A DNA stretch of 64,000 nucleotides from contig JAPXFQ010001512.1 in assembly GCA_028564705.1 (NCBI GenBank), forward strand, positions 558,001 to 622,000, in the 5' to 3' direction. Numbering within the stretch: the first letter of the stretch is position 1; each line of letters opens with the position of its first letter. Positions 46,855-59,307 of the stretch are shown one piece after another. This DNA comes from Apricaphanius iberus (lineage: Eukaryota > Chordata > Actinopteri > Cyprinodontiformes > Aphaniidae). The notes below the pieces were generated by a model that was given only the letters and a program-made list of their open reading frames with translations, was not told where the DNA came from and did not search any database. The position numbers were made by a program, and so were the translations under genes.

Positions 46855-47530
46855 TTGCTGTTATGTGCAGGACTGTCTCAGATTACTCTTTGCACAGCTT
46901 ACACCTTGGGTCTTGTCTGGTGTTGTAGATCTGGGCCTCCATCGCTCTGGTGCATCCTGGCTGCTCCTTGCTGCCAGGATGAGTGCCTCTGTGGTGTCCT
47001 GTAGGCCAGACCTCTCTAGCCATTGGTTGGATTTCTTGAGATCAGCCTCTTCAGTTGTGGTACATCCCATGTAGGGGCTTGTCCTCCCATGATGCTTCCT
47101 CCTCCAACACCTCCTCATCTTGCCATTGTCTCAGGTATTCACTGGGTATGTCATCTGTTGAGGCCTTGTCCTTCATGTACTTATGGAGCTTGGATGTTTC
47201 ATCTTGGATAGTGGCTCTCACGTTTGTCAGTCCTCAGCCTTCTTCCTTACAGCTTGCATAGAGTCTCAGGGTGCTGGATTTGGGATGGAACCTGCCATAT
47301 ATGGTGAGGAGCTTTCTGTCTTAACATCTGTGGTCTGTATCTCATCCTTTGGCCACCTTATTATTCCCAAATGGTATCTGATTACTGGCGTAGCTGTTTA
47401 TTGCCTTGGACTAGTTATTTCAATTGAGCTGGCTTCTTAGGACTTGTTTCACTCGTTGGAGGTATTTGGCTGTTACTGCTTCCCTCGTTGACTGTACATT
47501 ATCTTCATTGATCATTATCTTCAAGACATG
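46855..47530 (-). pseudogene. R2/R4-like LINE C-terminal fragment
   Basis: On the minus strand in several frames: LQRVKQVLRSQLN, KLLTIYGRFHPKSSTLRLYA, VRATIQDETSKLHKYMKD, EEEASWEDKPLHGMYH, KKSNQWLERSGLQDTTEALI, then a frame-shifted HQTRPKV/CK zinc-knuckle-like piece. These are the hallmarks of LINEs with a restriction-enzyme-like endonuclease (R2/R4 group). The Cys/His motif and the downstream endonuclease are broken or missing. Confidence 0.78.
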
Positions 47531-48769
47531 GCGGTAATCTACCTAACTGATTGGATTAATCAGGATTTATGGATCAATATAGTTGTGCATCATCAGCAAA
47601 GTTGTGGGAACTTTTTCAATGATGTCTAACAATTTTATCAATTGGAAGCAATATATCGTAAAAGGTATTGCTTCAGGCACCGGAGGTGGAAACCTGATGT
47701 CCTCATTTTTTCTTTTTTTTTTCCTTTTTTTTTTTGGTGGGGGGATTATAAACAGTAGAGTACTTTTTTTGGGGGGGGGGGACGTGAGAAAAATTGCTCT
47801 CCTGCTTCTTTTCAAACTGCCTTGCATGTAAACCTTCAGCACTTTAAATAATGTTATGAAATCTTACATTATAGTCTCTATAGCATTGGTCTGTACTAGC
47901 CATATACTGTAAAAAAGAATAGACAGCGCCTCCTCACTCCTCCCTGTTTACCAGAATGACTCACTTTCATGGCGGATTCACAGACTCCTCCTCCCCAGCT
48001 CTGACGAAGCATGTTCCTAAAAAGGGCATAGGGGCGGGATCTTCACTGTATACTCTGCCCTCGCGGGGCGTGTATGGGCGTGTAGTTCGGTCGTAATCAC
48101 GCCCATTCTGCTCCCGCGTCTTTAGCTCTGATGCTAAACTTTGCTTGGCCCCCTCATTAATTATGCAAGATTTCAAAAAATTATCTTACGAAAACCAGCC
48201 TATTGCCGAGGTTTTTTATGAGCCCAGCGTTATCTCAGGAAGAATATGTAGCCATATAAAGTTTAAAACAATGGGGCACCAGGCATTAAAGTTGTTTTTA
48301 ACGTGTCTAAATTCCATTGCTTTTCAATTGGGGTCTAGCGGCCAAATGGAGGTACTACAGCAATGGAGGAGCAATGGCGGCCTCCATGGTATGCGGTCAC
48401 AAAGCAGAGCAGCCAGCGGCCATTGGTATTAGCCCATACTCAACCTGTATACATTCTTCTATGTTCTACCAGCGATATCAACAATGATATTAGGTGGAAG
48501 TTGGTGTTTATACACCTTTATGACCACACCTAACAACATTTATTTTCATCATTCTTTCATTTCCACTACTTCAAAATAACTAAAAAAAAAACTTAAGATC
48601 AAAATAAAGTTATAAAACTATTAATTAAAATACTTTTAAGAATAATCTAACATCAAACATGTCCTGAAATTACATAGCTACTTTTACTATCAGAGCAACA
48701 GCTGTATATACAGGTGTGGACCATAGACAAAATACAACTATATGTCTGTAATCATTTCACAATAAAGAA
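47531..48769. other. No gene recognised; T and G homopolymer runs
   Basis: Alternating long T and G runs occur at 47700-47782. The moderately GC-rich 47930-48430 resembles a dispersed non-coding repeat, but no boundaries were found. Confidence 0.4.
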
Positions 48770-49850
48770 AGAAGACACCATCTAATAAAATGTGACTAAG
48801 CCCCATGATGGATTTATTAAAAATTCACAAATATTCCATCAACATAACATTAAATCTGAAAAGTAATCTGTATAGTTTAATCGAATAATCCTGGAGCAAT
48901 CAGGGAACATAAAATAAAAGCTGCACATTTTATTCAGTTTTTATTTTGTATTCTGTCAGTAAATGACCTGCTGCATTGAGATAATCAGACCTGCTGGATC
49001 ACTGTCACAACTTGGTGTCATGTTTTTAGTTTGACTCATAAGCCAGCACAGAAACTCTCGGACAAAGATTAGCGTCTTTCTTAAATAAAAGTTTATTTTC
49101 TTCCAAGAAGGGAGGTGGATCGTGGGAGACGGCGACGCTGGAAAACAAGACTGGAGGTGAGTTAGAAGAAAGGATTGGATGACTTGTTTTCTTAGAGGAG
49201 AAGGAGGTTGATTGTGACTCACGGATGGGAATGGACACCGGAGTAGGAGGAAGAGGTAAGGGACCAGAGCGGAGCAGGATTCTGGAAGATGGGAATGATG
49301 TAGACTGAACCTTCTTCTCCACAGGCAGCTGGGGAGAGCGGAGGAGATCAGGAGCCGAGCAGCAGCAACGGTGAGGTTGGTGGAGCAGGGAAGTTAGGAG
49401 CGGCCGCACCCCAGGAAGACGAGCGTCCAGGGCAGGTATCAGGAGATGGTTCACAGGAGGAACTTCGGAGAGCCTGAGATGCTCTGGGGTTGACGCGGCG
49501 AGTCCGGAAGGAACTAAGACGAGGAACACAGGAGGGAACAAAGGTAAGAACATGGACAAATATCGAGCGTAGCGTAGACTAAGGGTCAGGGTTACCACTC
49601 CAGGAAACGGAATCATCTGACGCCCGTCTGGTGGATCCGCTCCCTCTAAATACTGCTAAGGTGATTGCAGTAATGAGCTCCACCTGTTGCTGCTTAATCC
49701 TCAGCACCTGTGCAGAGAAATGGACTGACAGCTCCTCCTGCTGGATCCTGACACTTGGTGAAACACTGAAATTTTCCTGCTGAATCTGGATGAAAATCTG
49801 TCAAATTTACAACCTAAAACCAACTTCAGTGTGGTTTCATTTTGCTTTTC
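48770..49850. repeat. Ancient dispersed repeat, copy 2, split by a solo LTR
   Basis: It aligns with the copy at 46.48-46.81 kb except for the 738-bp insertion at 49016-49753. At the junction, copy 1 reads ACTTGGTGAAAAACT without interruption. Confidence 0.8.
49016..49753 (-). mobile_element. Solo LTR with 5-bp target duplication
   Basis: The 738-bp insert starts TGTCA and ends TGACA (the TG...CA rule with a 5-bp terminal inverted repeat) and is flanked by CTTGG at 49011-49015 and 49754-49758. The undisturbed site in the neighbouring repeat copy confirms the boundaries. An AATAAA signal on the minus strand near 49080-49095 and a TATTTAGAGG element upstream suggest minus orientation. No internal retrotransposon genes are present, so the copy arose by LTR-LTR recombination. 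The retroelement family is not identified. Confidence 0.88.
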
Positions 49851-51752
49851 ATGTTTCATTTTGACCAACAGGGTAAAGCCCCACCCCAATCTTTAATATT
49901 TAATCCAGATGAGCTGAACAGAGAATACAACTCATGCTATCACACATCCAGCTGTTGAATCCAATTTGTTATTTTTGTTCTTTCAGAGACAAAAATCATG
50001 ACCGTGACTAGATATAAACAATTTAGGGTTCATGTTTAAAGAAAAAAAAGCTATGTTCTGCTAGTTCTTTTTGAATTATTCTTATAAATATATATACTTG
50101 ATCAATAATTATTTGGAGGGTACAACTTCATAGGGGGAGGGGGGGGGGCGCATCACAAAACTGAACTCATCCCTCACCAGCTTTTGGTATGGATAGAAGT
50201 CCCTACATTTTGTCAACAGATAGATCACTGCATGCATCAAATAGTGAAGAGGATTATATTGAATGACTCTTTGGGGTGATGATCCTGTGGATCGGATTAT
50301 TTTTCCCTTCCAAAGCGTTTGAAGGCCTTGTCCGAAGGAGTTTTTGGAAATGGAGAAGCTGATAACCCAGCATGAAAGACGTTTAAGGAAAGCAGTGCAA
50401 CACGCCCATCTGAAGCGTTAAAACGCTGATTAAGTCTGTGTACGGTTAATGTTATAAGCACAGTTTAGAAGTGTAACCGCTGGTGCATTGGGAACGTTTG
50501 TTTGGGGTGTGTTGTGTATGTGTATGCTTGATGTGTCAGGCAGGAGGAAGCTGCTCTGATTTTGACAGCTCGTGATGCAATGGAATATGCGTATTGGTTG
50601 GCACAGAAGAAAAGCTGCTACCATCAATCACAACAGACTGAAATCATTTGATGTTGTGTTTGATACATGTGGCAAAGTGACAATGAATGAAGCAAAAGAA
50701 ACTCAGTGTGAATTAGAAAAAAAGAATATCTACTAAGCTGATGACAAAAGCGCTTGCCTATAAAATGGAAACTTTGCAGAAAGAGCAGTGATTTTAAGTG
50801 AATAAAATGAACAGATTATCCAATGATATTAAAGAATCAATGAAGAACAATGATAATGCAAAAGATCTACAAATGAACTTTTAAAAAGTGAAGACTCTGT
50901 ATGAAAATACTAATGCCTATGATTCATTAATGTTATTGATTCCTAAAGATGAGCAAGCACTGAAAATGACTGGATTGGACGCATAACAAAATGTAATGCT
51001 TATTTTGTTGAGAATGTGAAACAGTGGCTTTATAAAACTTTCGTGTGGGAAAAAAACAATGTCATGATATTCTGGCAGCTGCACCCACTTTAGAAGCACC
51101 CGTTTCATCTGGGATTTTTCCATCAAAGTAGATGGTTTGTTTTTAAAAAAACAGCGCATCATTCCACAATCCCCAAAACAGTTTAAGCTAGTGGTTCTCA
51201 GTTATTTTCTGCCATGCCCAATGGGTATCATTTAATCAAGACTGCTCAGTCTGTGTGATTCTTAGTACTGAAAAGGTTTAAATTATTCACCAGGATGTGC
51301 ATTTTTAGATTAAATTGTAACATTCAAAGCTTTTTTTAAACTGTAAACATTGGTTACTTGTTAGCTTCATCAGCTAATCACTTTTCAAAAAGGGAGGCTA
51401 CATCAATTCTTCACATATGTCACCTTCACCTTTTCTTTTTAATTCTAGAACCCCATGACATCCATTGACATTTTTTTTAACTGCTTTATTTCAAAATTTT
51501 CCATTTTTATTTTTTTGAAATCCACTTTTACCATTCTGATTATATTTATTATCCCAAAAAGTGTGTAATTATATTGACTGAAAACAATTTAATTTAATTT
51601 AATTCAAATCAATAACTAAAGAGATCAACATTTAATTGTGTTTCAAAATTATTTTCACAAATCTAACAGTGCTGTGGTTCAAACATTCATTTTAAAGAAC
51701 TAAAAAATCCTCTGTGCAAAACTAAGAATCTCATTTATATATATATATAAAT
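49851..51752. other. No gene recognised
   Basis: Only short frames and homopolymers (a G-run near 50140). A 39-bp segment at 50966-51004 is repeated exactly at 53467-53505. Confidence 0.5.
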
Positions 51753-52032
51753 ATATATATCCATCCATCCATTTTCTGAACCGCTTAGTCCTCCGGGGGT
51801 CGCTGGGGGGCTGGTGCCTATCTCCAGCTGTCAACGGGCGAGAGGCGGGGTACACCCTGGACAGGTCCCAGTCCATCACAGGGCCACATAGAGACAGACA
51901 GGACAAACAACCATGCACGCACACACCCAAACCTAAGGACAATTTAGAGTGATCAATTAACCTAACAGTCATGTTTTTTGGACTGTGGGAGGAAGCTGGA
52001 GTACCCAGACGGAACCCACGCATGCACGGGGA

Positions 52033-52035
<3 letters not shown>
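51753..52035 (+). repeat. CCATCCATCC-type fish repeat, best copy
   Basis: It begins CCATCCATCCATTTTCTGAA and passes through GGCTGGTGCCTATCTCCAGC, GGCGGGGTACACCCTGGAC, GGACAATTTAGAGTGATCAA and TTTTTGGACTGTGGGAGGAA, ending GCACGGGGAGAA. It is flanked on both sides by TA repeats. No coding content; two shorter copies lie at 35.7 and 36.2 kb. Confidence 0.8.
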
Positions 52036-52077
<42 letters not shown>

Positions 52078-52088
52078 TATATATATAA

Positions 52089-52121
<33 letters not shown>
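52036..52121. repeat. (TA)n microsatellite with AAATATA interruptions
   Basis: A compound TA repeat broken by ATAAATATA and ATACATATA variants. A short TA run also precedes the adjoining repeat near 51740. Confidence 0.93.
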
Positions 52122-52689
52122 CAAAATCTCTCACAATCAAACCATGTCTCATAAAAAGACCTGGAAACAGCAAATTCTTGTGCTTGATTCCATAATGATC
52201 AGGAACTTTGTTCATTTTTATTTCCTACTCCTTGCCACACTCCACTCGAATAAATACATGACATGTCAGTGTATTTGTGTTTAACTTTTATGTTCCTGCA
52301 GTGCTCTGTTTGCATTGCTTGCCTTTTTGTTCCCTGAATAGACAAAGAGCTTACTTTTCTCCTTATTTGTAATGTGACCGCTACAGCGAAATGTGACTTT
52401 TGTCTTTAAGAAGAGACTTTTGTAACATCCAAGGGCTGTCTTCATCCCTGAAAAAGGAAATCCCACGTTCCATGGAAATTCATTTCAGTATCAAACTTTT
52501 CTCAAATCATTTGAGCACAATATTCAAAGCAGGGATACAAATTCAGGGGATTGTCTTCATTTTTTGGAACAACACAAAAGAGGGCAACCGAGAGAACTAG
52601 TACATAGTTTACTGCAAACAGTATCCAGAAGGAAGATTTGAAAGGTCAAAATATTTACCAATGCAGCTTTTTGGTAATGATCATAAACT

Positions 52690-53027
52690 TTCTACAGCGT
52701 GATAAGATGAACATGGCTCCCTCTTGGGCATCAATAAAAACAGATGACACAAAAGCTCTTAAAGCATACACAATATTTCTCAGAGGTTGTTGTAATGCTA
52801 TGGAAGATCTAAACTCTATGCAGGCCCTTGATATGCCGGCCAATGTGCTTGCCATAACAAGAAAGTTGCCGTATCTGCTTAAAAAGAAGTGGAGAACATT
52901 TGCCTGCGACTTTCATGAGAAATATAATCGACAAGCTACATTTAAAGATTTTCTGGTAAAGCAGACAAAGATTGCATCTGACCCATTTTATGGGGACATC
53001 AACAAACAAAGACACAAGAAAACTTAA
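52690..53027 (+). pseudogene. BEL/Pao-type retrotransposon gag fragment
   Basis: The frame includes WASIKTDDTKALKAYTIFLR, GCCNAMEDLNSMQALDMPAN, KLPYLLKKKWRTFACDFHEK and FKDFLVKQTKIASDPFYGD, which match the gag-like domain (DUF1759-type) of BEL/Pao LTR retrotransposons in fish. It is about 110 residues long. Protease, reverse transcriptase, integrase and LTRs are not found nearby, so it is an isolated fragment. It uses one continuous frame to a TAA. Confidence 0.75.
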
Positions 53028-53384
53028 GTCACAAGTTTACTCAAGATCCAAGAAAAGTTATTTTGCTTATTCTGTGGCAGCTGAAAGGGACAGTCAAGGA
53101 AATTAAAGTGTCCACATATAGAACAAATTAATTCACTCCTTTTGGGGAGTTTTATATTTTAAAACAGATAGTTGTTTTAGCCAAAACACACATTCTGAAA
53201 AGAAGACAGTAAGAATGCGCAGGGAATAATCCAAACTACTATTTAAACAGATTTGGGTTCAAAATTTTTTTACCTTCTATTGGGGGGGCTGGTTGGTTCC
53301 CAGGAGCTGTATGATTAGTTAATGGTGGAATACTGAATTTACAAAACCAGCAAGCTTGAAACTCTTTTTTTTTCATCTAATCTA

Positions 53385-53605
53385 ATCAAATCAAATTTCA
53401 TTTATATAGCGCCTCTCATACAAGAAAGCATTTTAAAGTGCTTTACAGATTAAAATGACCCAAAATATGACTGGATTGGACGCATAACAAAATGTAATGC
53501 TTATTGTCTCTCAGTGTTTTTTCCAGTCCGGTATCGTGCTCAACTACAATGGCCCCTGCTGGATTGGGAGCATTAACCCAGATGATGCTCTAACGGTGCT
53601 TACAC
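53385..53605 (+). repeat. LINE/SINE tail fragments joined
   Basis: TTTATATAGCGCCTCTCATA and AAAGTGCTTTACAGATTAAA form a LINE/SINE tail. A 39-bp piece also present at 50.97 kb follows, then a CCTGCTGGATTGGGAGCA tail related to 25.0 and 36.1 kb. Confidence 0.6.
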
Positions 53606-56600
53606 ATCCATTGCGATAGACGCGACCAGAGAGTCAGGTTTACATGTAAAGTCAATGGAGGAGCGTGATGAAGCGCAACTGGGGATCCCTTGACAAATCA
53701 GAAACAGATTTGCTTCATTTATGTATTATTTTTACGGATGATGATTGGAGAAGACTTAATTTCGTTGTACCTGTGACAATTAAAAAAATAGAGGGGTTAG
53801 GATAAAGGTATTTTTGTATGTTCCCTATGTACACTGCACTTATCATAAAATATATATTTTTTAAACCTTTATCATAGTAGTAGAAGTGCTGAAGACAGCA
53901 TAGTGTTTGTATTCCTAAATTAATTATTCTGAAAATATCCAATGTGTATCAAAACTGTCTTTCAATAGTTATAATCAAATTATAAGACACAAATTACAGT
54001 TTCCTGTTACTAAAGGTAGTTTGACATGTAGACTTTCCTGTCAAAAACCCGCAAAGCATATTAAGCAACCACAGTGGCGTATCGTTTAATCAAGAGTGTA
54101 CATAGCTCTGATCGCAGCTGAATTTCATTCATTCAAAGAACCCTCGTCAAAGGAGAACAGATCCCACCTGCTAATGTTATTCAGCTAAGGTGCGCATTCA
54201 CTCTCAGATACTTTCAAAAGTATTTTGAAGAAAAAATTGAAAAGTGAATTCATTTATTTATGTATTTATTGAGTTGCAGTCTTAGAGCTCCCTTCAGGAG
54301 TTGCTACCCTTGATCATGTAAATAGCCTGATCTGATACACCTCAGTGTGGGGTGGCAAGGTTAACTCATCTACTTATTTCCTTAGTTGTTGCATCTGCCC
54401 TACCCAAACTGCGTGTTCTATTGACTTTCATATTGCAATTTATTTTTTATATGTTAATTGGTATTCATTCACTAGGAGAACAGGACGCCACGATGTGGTG
54501 AGTATAAAATGCATCACACTTTTCAGCTATTTATGCCAAATATTCTGAAAATCATATCTCTTCCCTGTTATTTGCTACTTACTGTTGATTTGTCTTGAAC
54601 TTAAAGTTAAGTAATAGACACTATACATCATACAGACATCATCCTATTTGTAAACTGTGCATTTTATAATGTCTTTATGATGCTTTTTCAGCTGCCACCC
54701 ACTCCTGAGACGCTCATCATTGAGATCTCTTCACCATCCCCAGACCGTAAGCAGTGAAGAAGAAAATCTTTGCAGTAGGGAGGAAATCATGGGATCAGAC
54801 TGTTTGTCCTCGGAATGAAAGGACTGCTGTTGGGTTTATTGAGTTAAAACTGGAATGTGTTTTTGCTACAGAACAGGTGCTGTTTGTGGGGGTCAGAGAT
54901 GACATAGATTTTGTTTGTTTAAAATGAATCTGTGAGTATAAGCTGTAAAACCGTGCTTTGAGTGAGGACTTAATTCAATTTCATCCTTTTTATTAGGATA
55001 ATATATGCCAAACAGTGATAGGATGAAGATTTTACCATTTATTTGGAACAAAAGCTTCTTTGATTAAACATTTATAACCATAGGGTCTTAACTATATACA
55101 GTGTTTACACTAGCCATTAATGTACTCTTTATTTTAAGTTAATACAGAAACTCTTTGAGCTTCTACTCAAATTAGAGATAATTCTCATATTTACTAATGA
55201 ACTTTCATCATGTTTAGCTTTCCTTACTGGTCATAGTGCCCGCAAATCCTTTCCTGTCAATTTAATTAAATGCAATGCCCCATGATATGATAGCAAGACC
55301 TGAAACAAGGAAGCTGACATTTCAAGTTTCATCACCTTTTTTTCATGAAAAGTTGGATAAGAAATTTGACTCCCACATCAGCAGAGCTAACAGACAGGAA
55401 GAATAAATAGACAGCATACACAGCAAATCATTTCAGTTCATTTTATATACACCAATGAGTCATGTCAAAACATTATAAGTAGGCAGTATTTCCTTATAGT
55501 CTTATTTTCTCAGTAAAAATATAATCGGATTTTTTTATTTTGACTTCAAAACTCAAACAAGTTTTGTTTTATTTTGATCAACTCACCCCAGACCAATAAT
55601 TTTTCAAACCTAAATCATAAGACTTTATGAAACCCTCTAGAACATGATTCAAAGTGGGAAACAGTGTGAATCTCTTTACACAAGAATCCGACTAAAAACA
55701 AGGTTGTGCTCTTATCCAAGGTCACTTGAGGCAGTGGTTTCTGTGCCTTAGGGTGGACCAAACTTTATGCCAACGTTAACGAGCTACAAGGGTTCTTGTT
55801 TTATATTAGTCCCCTTATACAGCCTCCCTTACCAATCATCACAGTCTGGTGTCGTCATACAAAAGAAAAAGAACATGAGAAAAAATACTGCAGAGCAAAG
55901 TCTGCTGCTTTTATTTGGCATGACTAGAGATACATGTGAAATACACCATCCGCATTTATGAAGTAACTGCATTTATTCTATTAAATTTAAACCACAGGAG
56001 CCTACGGATGTTAAAATGCAAACAGCAAGTTCTTTGTTTGTGACTATTTGAAAACCACTGCCACTAAATGAAGTTGTGTTAAACAAGACATGCTTGTATT
56101 ATCTGCAAACATACTCTATATATGGCATAATATGAAAGAAGTACATATACCATATATACTTGGACAATTGGAAGTAGGTTTTTAAAATAATTTATAAAAC
56201 TCCACTAATATGACTGCTAATAATTCTATAAATAACTAACATGTATCTACATATATGCAAAATACTATTGTTTATATTTATTTTTCAAATTAGTGGCTAA
56301 AAAAAAATTGTTGTTATTAATCAGGTTAACGATGAGTAAACAACAAAGTTTCCAAGTATAAGGAGCTGTATGAAGAAAAATACCTTGAGGACAATACATT
56401 TTTTTAGTGGTCCTTTTGGGCTTTAAATCTTAGCCCAAATTTAAACCTTAACTTCAAATGTGTTGTGTGCCAAGGAGGCAAGGCTCTTTGGCATCAGGCT
56501 TTGTTTTATTCAAAGGACAATCAAGTTTTCCTGCTAATTTGACTAAATAGCCATCATATCAAAACTGTATGGGCGCCTTAGAGCTTGACATTTGATTATG

Positions 56601-57749
56601 ACTGTTAACAATCAAACTATAAAGTTAATGTACGTTCAAAGTACAAAGTTTATTTGATCATTTAAAAACCGTAATTAGCCTCATTTCAGAAGAAAAAGAA
56701 AACTTTACAACACATGTCCGTTTGAAATCTATATTGTGTATAGTAAGTGAAGTGCTCTTGGGGGCCTCCTGATGGCCTGGAGGTCATTTACAGCAGGTTC
56801 GTTGATAAATGCCTTGTGCTGGCTTGCTTAAAATTATGGAAGCCACATAACCCTCTTCTCTAGTTCTGATTTTTATTAAATGATGAGAAGTAACAAAGAC
56901 AAAAAAAAGAAAAAGTTACATTTTCACTTCCAAATAATTTCCACAGAACACACTCAGCCTTTTTTGAAGCAGGGTAGAAGAACTCTTACAATGGAAAGCA
57001 CTTCTGGGGGAACATCTGCAGAAGCAATGTGGGTCACAGTACATCACATTCAGTGCTCGACTGCCACTACAAACATTGTGACACTTTACAAGACGGTAAC
57101 CAAAACACTAAATCAGGGAAAACAGAAGGAGGGACCAAACAGGAGCTGAAGTGTTTACTTCCTGACGACAATTTGCATTATTTCATGTATTTCAACTTGA
57201 GTAAATCCAACCAAAAAGTCACAAACAGATAAGAAATCATTTTTAAAATGGTTAATTTTAATGACTGGAGGTCACTTTGTGCTGGTCAGTCATTCTTATT
57301 AACTTTTGAAATCATTATCAAACTGTTTCAGTGCAGTTTGCAGTGAAACTGTTTCATAATTGTTCCAAGAATTATACTATCTCTCTCTTTTTTAAGCAAT
57401 AATGTCAACAACAATAAAATAGTCACAGCATGTATTCACTTGTTCCTGATGCATTCATTGTGATTTTACATCTAAGCAGATTTTAAGACAAAGTAAATCT
57501 ACTTTTTCTTTACATTTTTCCCCCATTTTTTTTACTAACTAGCAGAATGACAAAGCAAAAGCATAATCAGTCCCTTACACAGTGTTTATTGTCACTAAAA
57601 TATCTCCGGTTTTCTGCTGATTATGAAAATAGTTTCATAGTCTCAGAGATGCACAAATAAGTTCCAGAAAACAATAGCGTGACAACATAAATTACAAACA
57701 AAACACCTACTCTAAATATACATATATTTAATCCATGTGTCAATGTGAG
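53606..57749. other. Long AT-rich interval, no gene recognised
   Basis: No coding family, RNA gene or repeat boundary could be supported. A LINE-like end (TTAATTTCGTTGTACCTGTG) is near 53755. Unlike 20-53 kb it has few recognisable transposons, so conserved non-coding sequence upstream or downstream of the receptor gene could lie here. That cannot be judged from one sequence. Confidence 0.5.
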
Positions 57750-58090
57750 CATACACTGCCTTGGAAAAGTATTCATACGTTTTGTGTTCTTAAAACCACA
57801 AAATCCATTTTACTGAGACTTTAAGCCCATTGAAAGAAGTGCATAACCATGAAGTTAAAACAAAAATGGTTTTCACACAAACGTATATCATAGCAAACAT
57901 GTGGAGGAAGGTGCTTCAAACTTCCTGGTCTACAAGCTAAACTGTGTAATAGAAAACTAACACTGGACATCTCTTTGAACACACCAATCTCCCCAAGTGA
58001 CAAATGCAGGTGGCAGCATCATGCTATGGGGGATTTGAAACAGCTCTACAAAGAATTGACTCTGGGGGATCTGAATTAAAAAGAAAAAAA
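57750..58090 (+). mobile_element. Degraded Tc1-like fragment
   Basis: The start, CTGCCTTGGAAAAGTATTCA, and the internal GGTGGCAGCATCATGCTATG are characteristic of Tc1-like elements; the latter is the transposase region following the second catalytic acid. There is no open frame. Confidence 0.62.
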
Positions 58091-59168
58091 AACTAAAATA
58101 TTCAATTTGCAAACCATGTAACATTTACATAAAAATACAAGAGTTTACACCTCTTTATGTTGGTTTATCCCATAAAATCTCAATAAAATACACCAACATT
58201 TACAATAATTGACAAATTATGAAAAAATTCAAGGTAGGTGAATTATTTTTGCATGGATTTATCTCTAAACATCGCATGTACATTATATACACATGTTCAT
58301 CTCTCCTCAGGCATGTGGCTCAAACATTTAAATACAGCATCTGGATGTTATGCTGTAAGCTGTCAATGGATACTTGACCACAGGTACTAAGAGCACAGTC
58401 TGAGAGATTGTCGAGTACTGCTGTGTATTTTTTTTTTTTTACGAGACCTTAGGAGTAAAGTAGTCCCTGAGATGAGTTTTCTGTTGCAGAGTTCAATATC
58501 TGAGGAGTGGGCTGAACACTTTGTGACTCTGCACTCATCATAAATACATTTTTTTTTCTTTAAATGCAACATTTATTACAAACACAATTCCTCAGTACAG
58601 TCCATTCATGATAACAGGCTAGTAATACAGTACTTGCACCATTATTAAGCAGTTTATAAATGTGATAGTCAAATCTTCAAAAGATGCTCTGTTAGATGTT
58701 GAGACAACATGGCCAATGACAAGACCTTTGCCATTTTTCTCTTTACCTATATATTCTTCTGTACAGATTCGAGTTTCCAAACAATAAATAATTTTTTTAC
58801 AATGCTTTAGAAAGTAAGTAGGCTTTTTAGCCTTTCTGAGCGACAGTGTTTTAAAATCATGACATGTGGCTTAGACAGTTTTACAGCTGCTCCATTTCAA
58901 AACAGAGCAGCTCATGTCTGCTTTGCATCAGTAAACGGAGGATTATTGAGGCTGTTGGAAAACTACAACAATATCATAAGCTCTTATAGTGACCTCTTGA
59001 TTGGATTACTTGCAGCAGATCATGTCTGTTTAGACAGAAGACGCCACAGTAAGTACTGATGAAGCGACCAGTGAAGCTGCGCAGTGGAATTCAGTCCATC
59101 GTGAGCTGTAAGTGTTTTTTTGCTTTCTGGGGATTTATCCAAAAATTACAGTGCCTTTTTTTAAATAT
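58091..59168. other. 3' flank of the receptor gene, no other gene seen
   Basis: AT-rich. Part may be 3' UTR of mchr2 if polyadenylation occurs further downstream than the signal at 59169. Confidence 0.45.
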
Positions 59169-59174
59169 TTTATT
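59169..59174 (-). promoter_or_regulatory. Candidate poly(A) signal of mchr2
   Basis: TTTATT on the plus strand is AATAAA on the gene strand, about 135 bases after the stop codon. It is the nearest canonical signal; actual use is inferred. Confidence 0.5.
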
Positions 59175-59307
59175 GAACCTATATTTGATTATGTGGCTTC
59201 AGAATTTTTTTTGTTTAAAACAGCGCAATAACAAATTCATTTACAATATTATAAAGCTGTACACCACCTATTTCCTACACTTTAAATACAAGCAATGATC
59301 GTCCAGA

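Noticed and set aside
47567..47842. Lysine-rich coding frames around 47.6-47.8 kb
   Set aside because: They arise from T and G homopolymer runs and carry no family signature.
51700..52215. 171-codon minus-strand frame near 52 kb
   Set aside because: It is made of the TA microsatellite (Tyr-Ile repeats) and a non-coding dispersed repeat.
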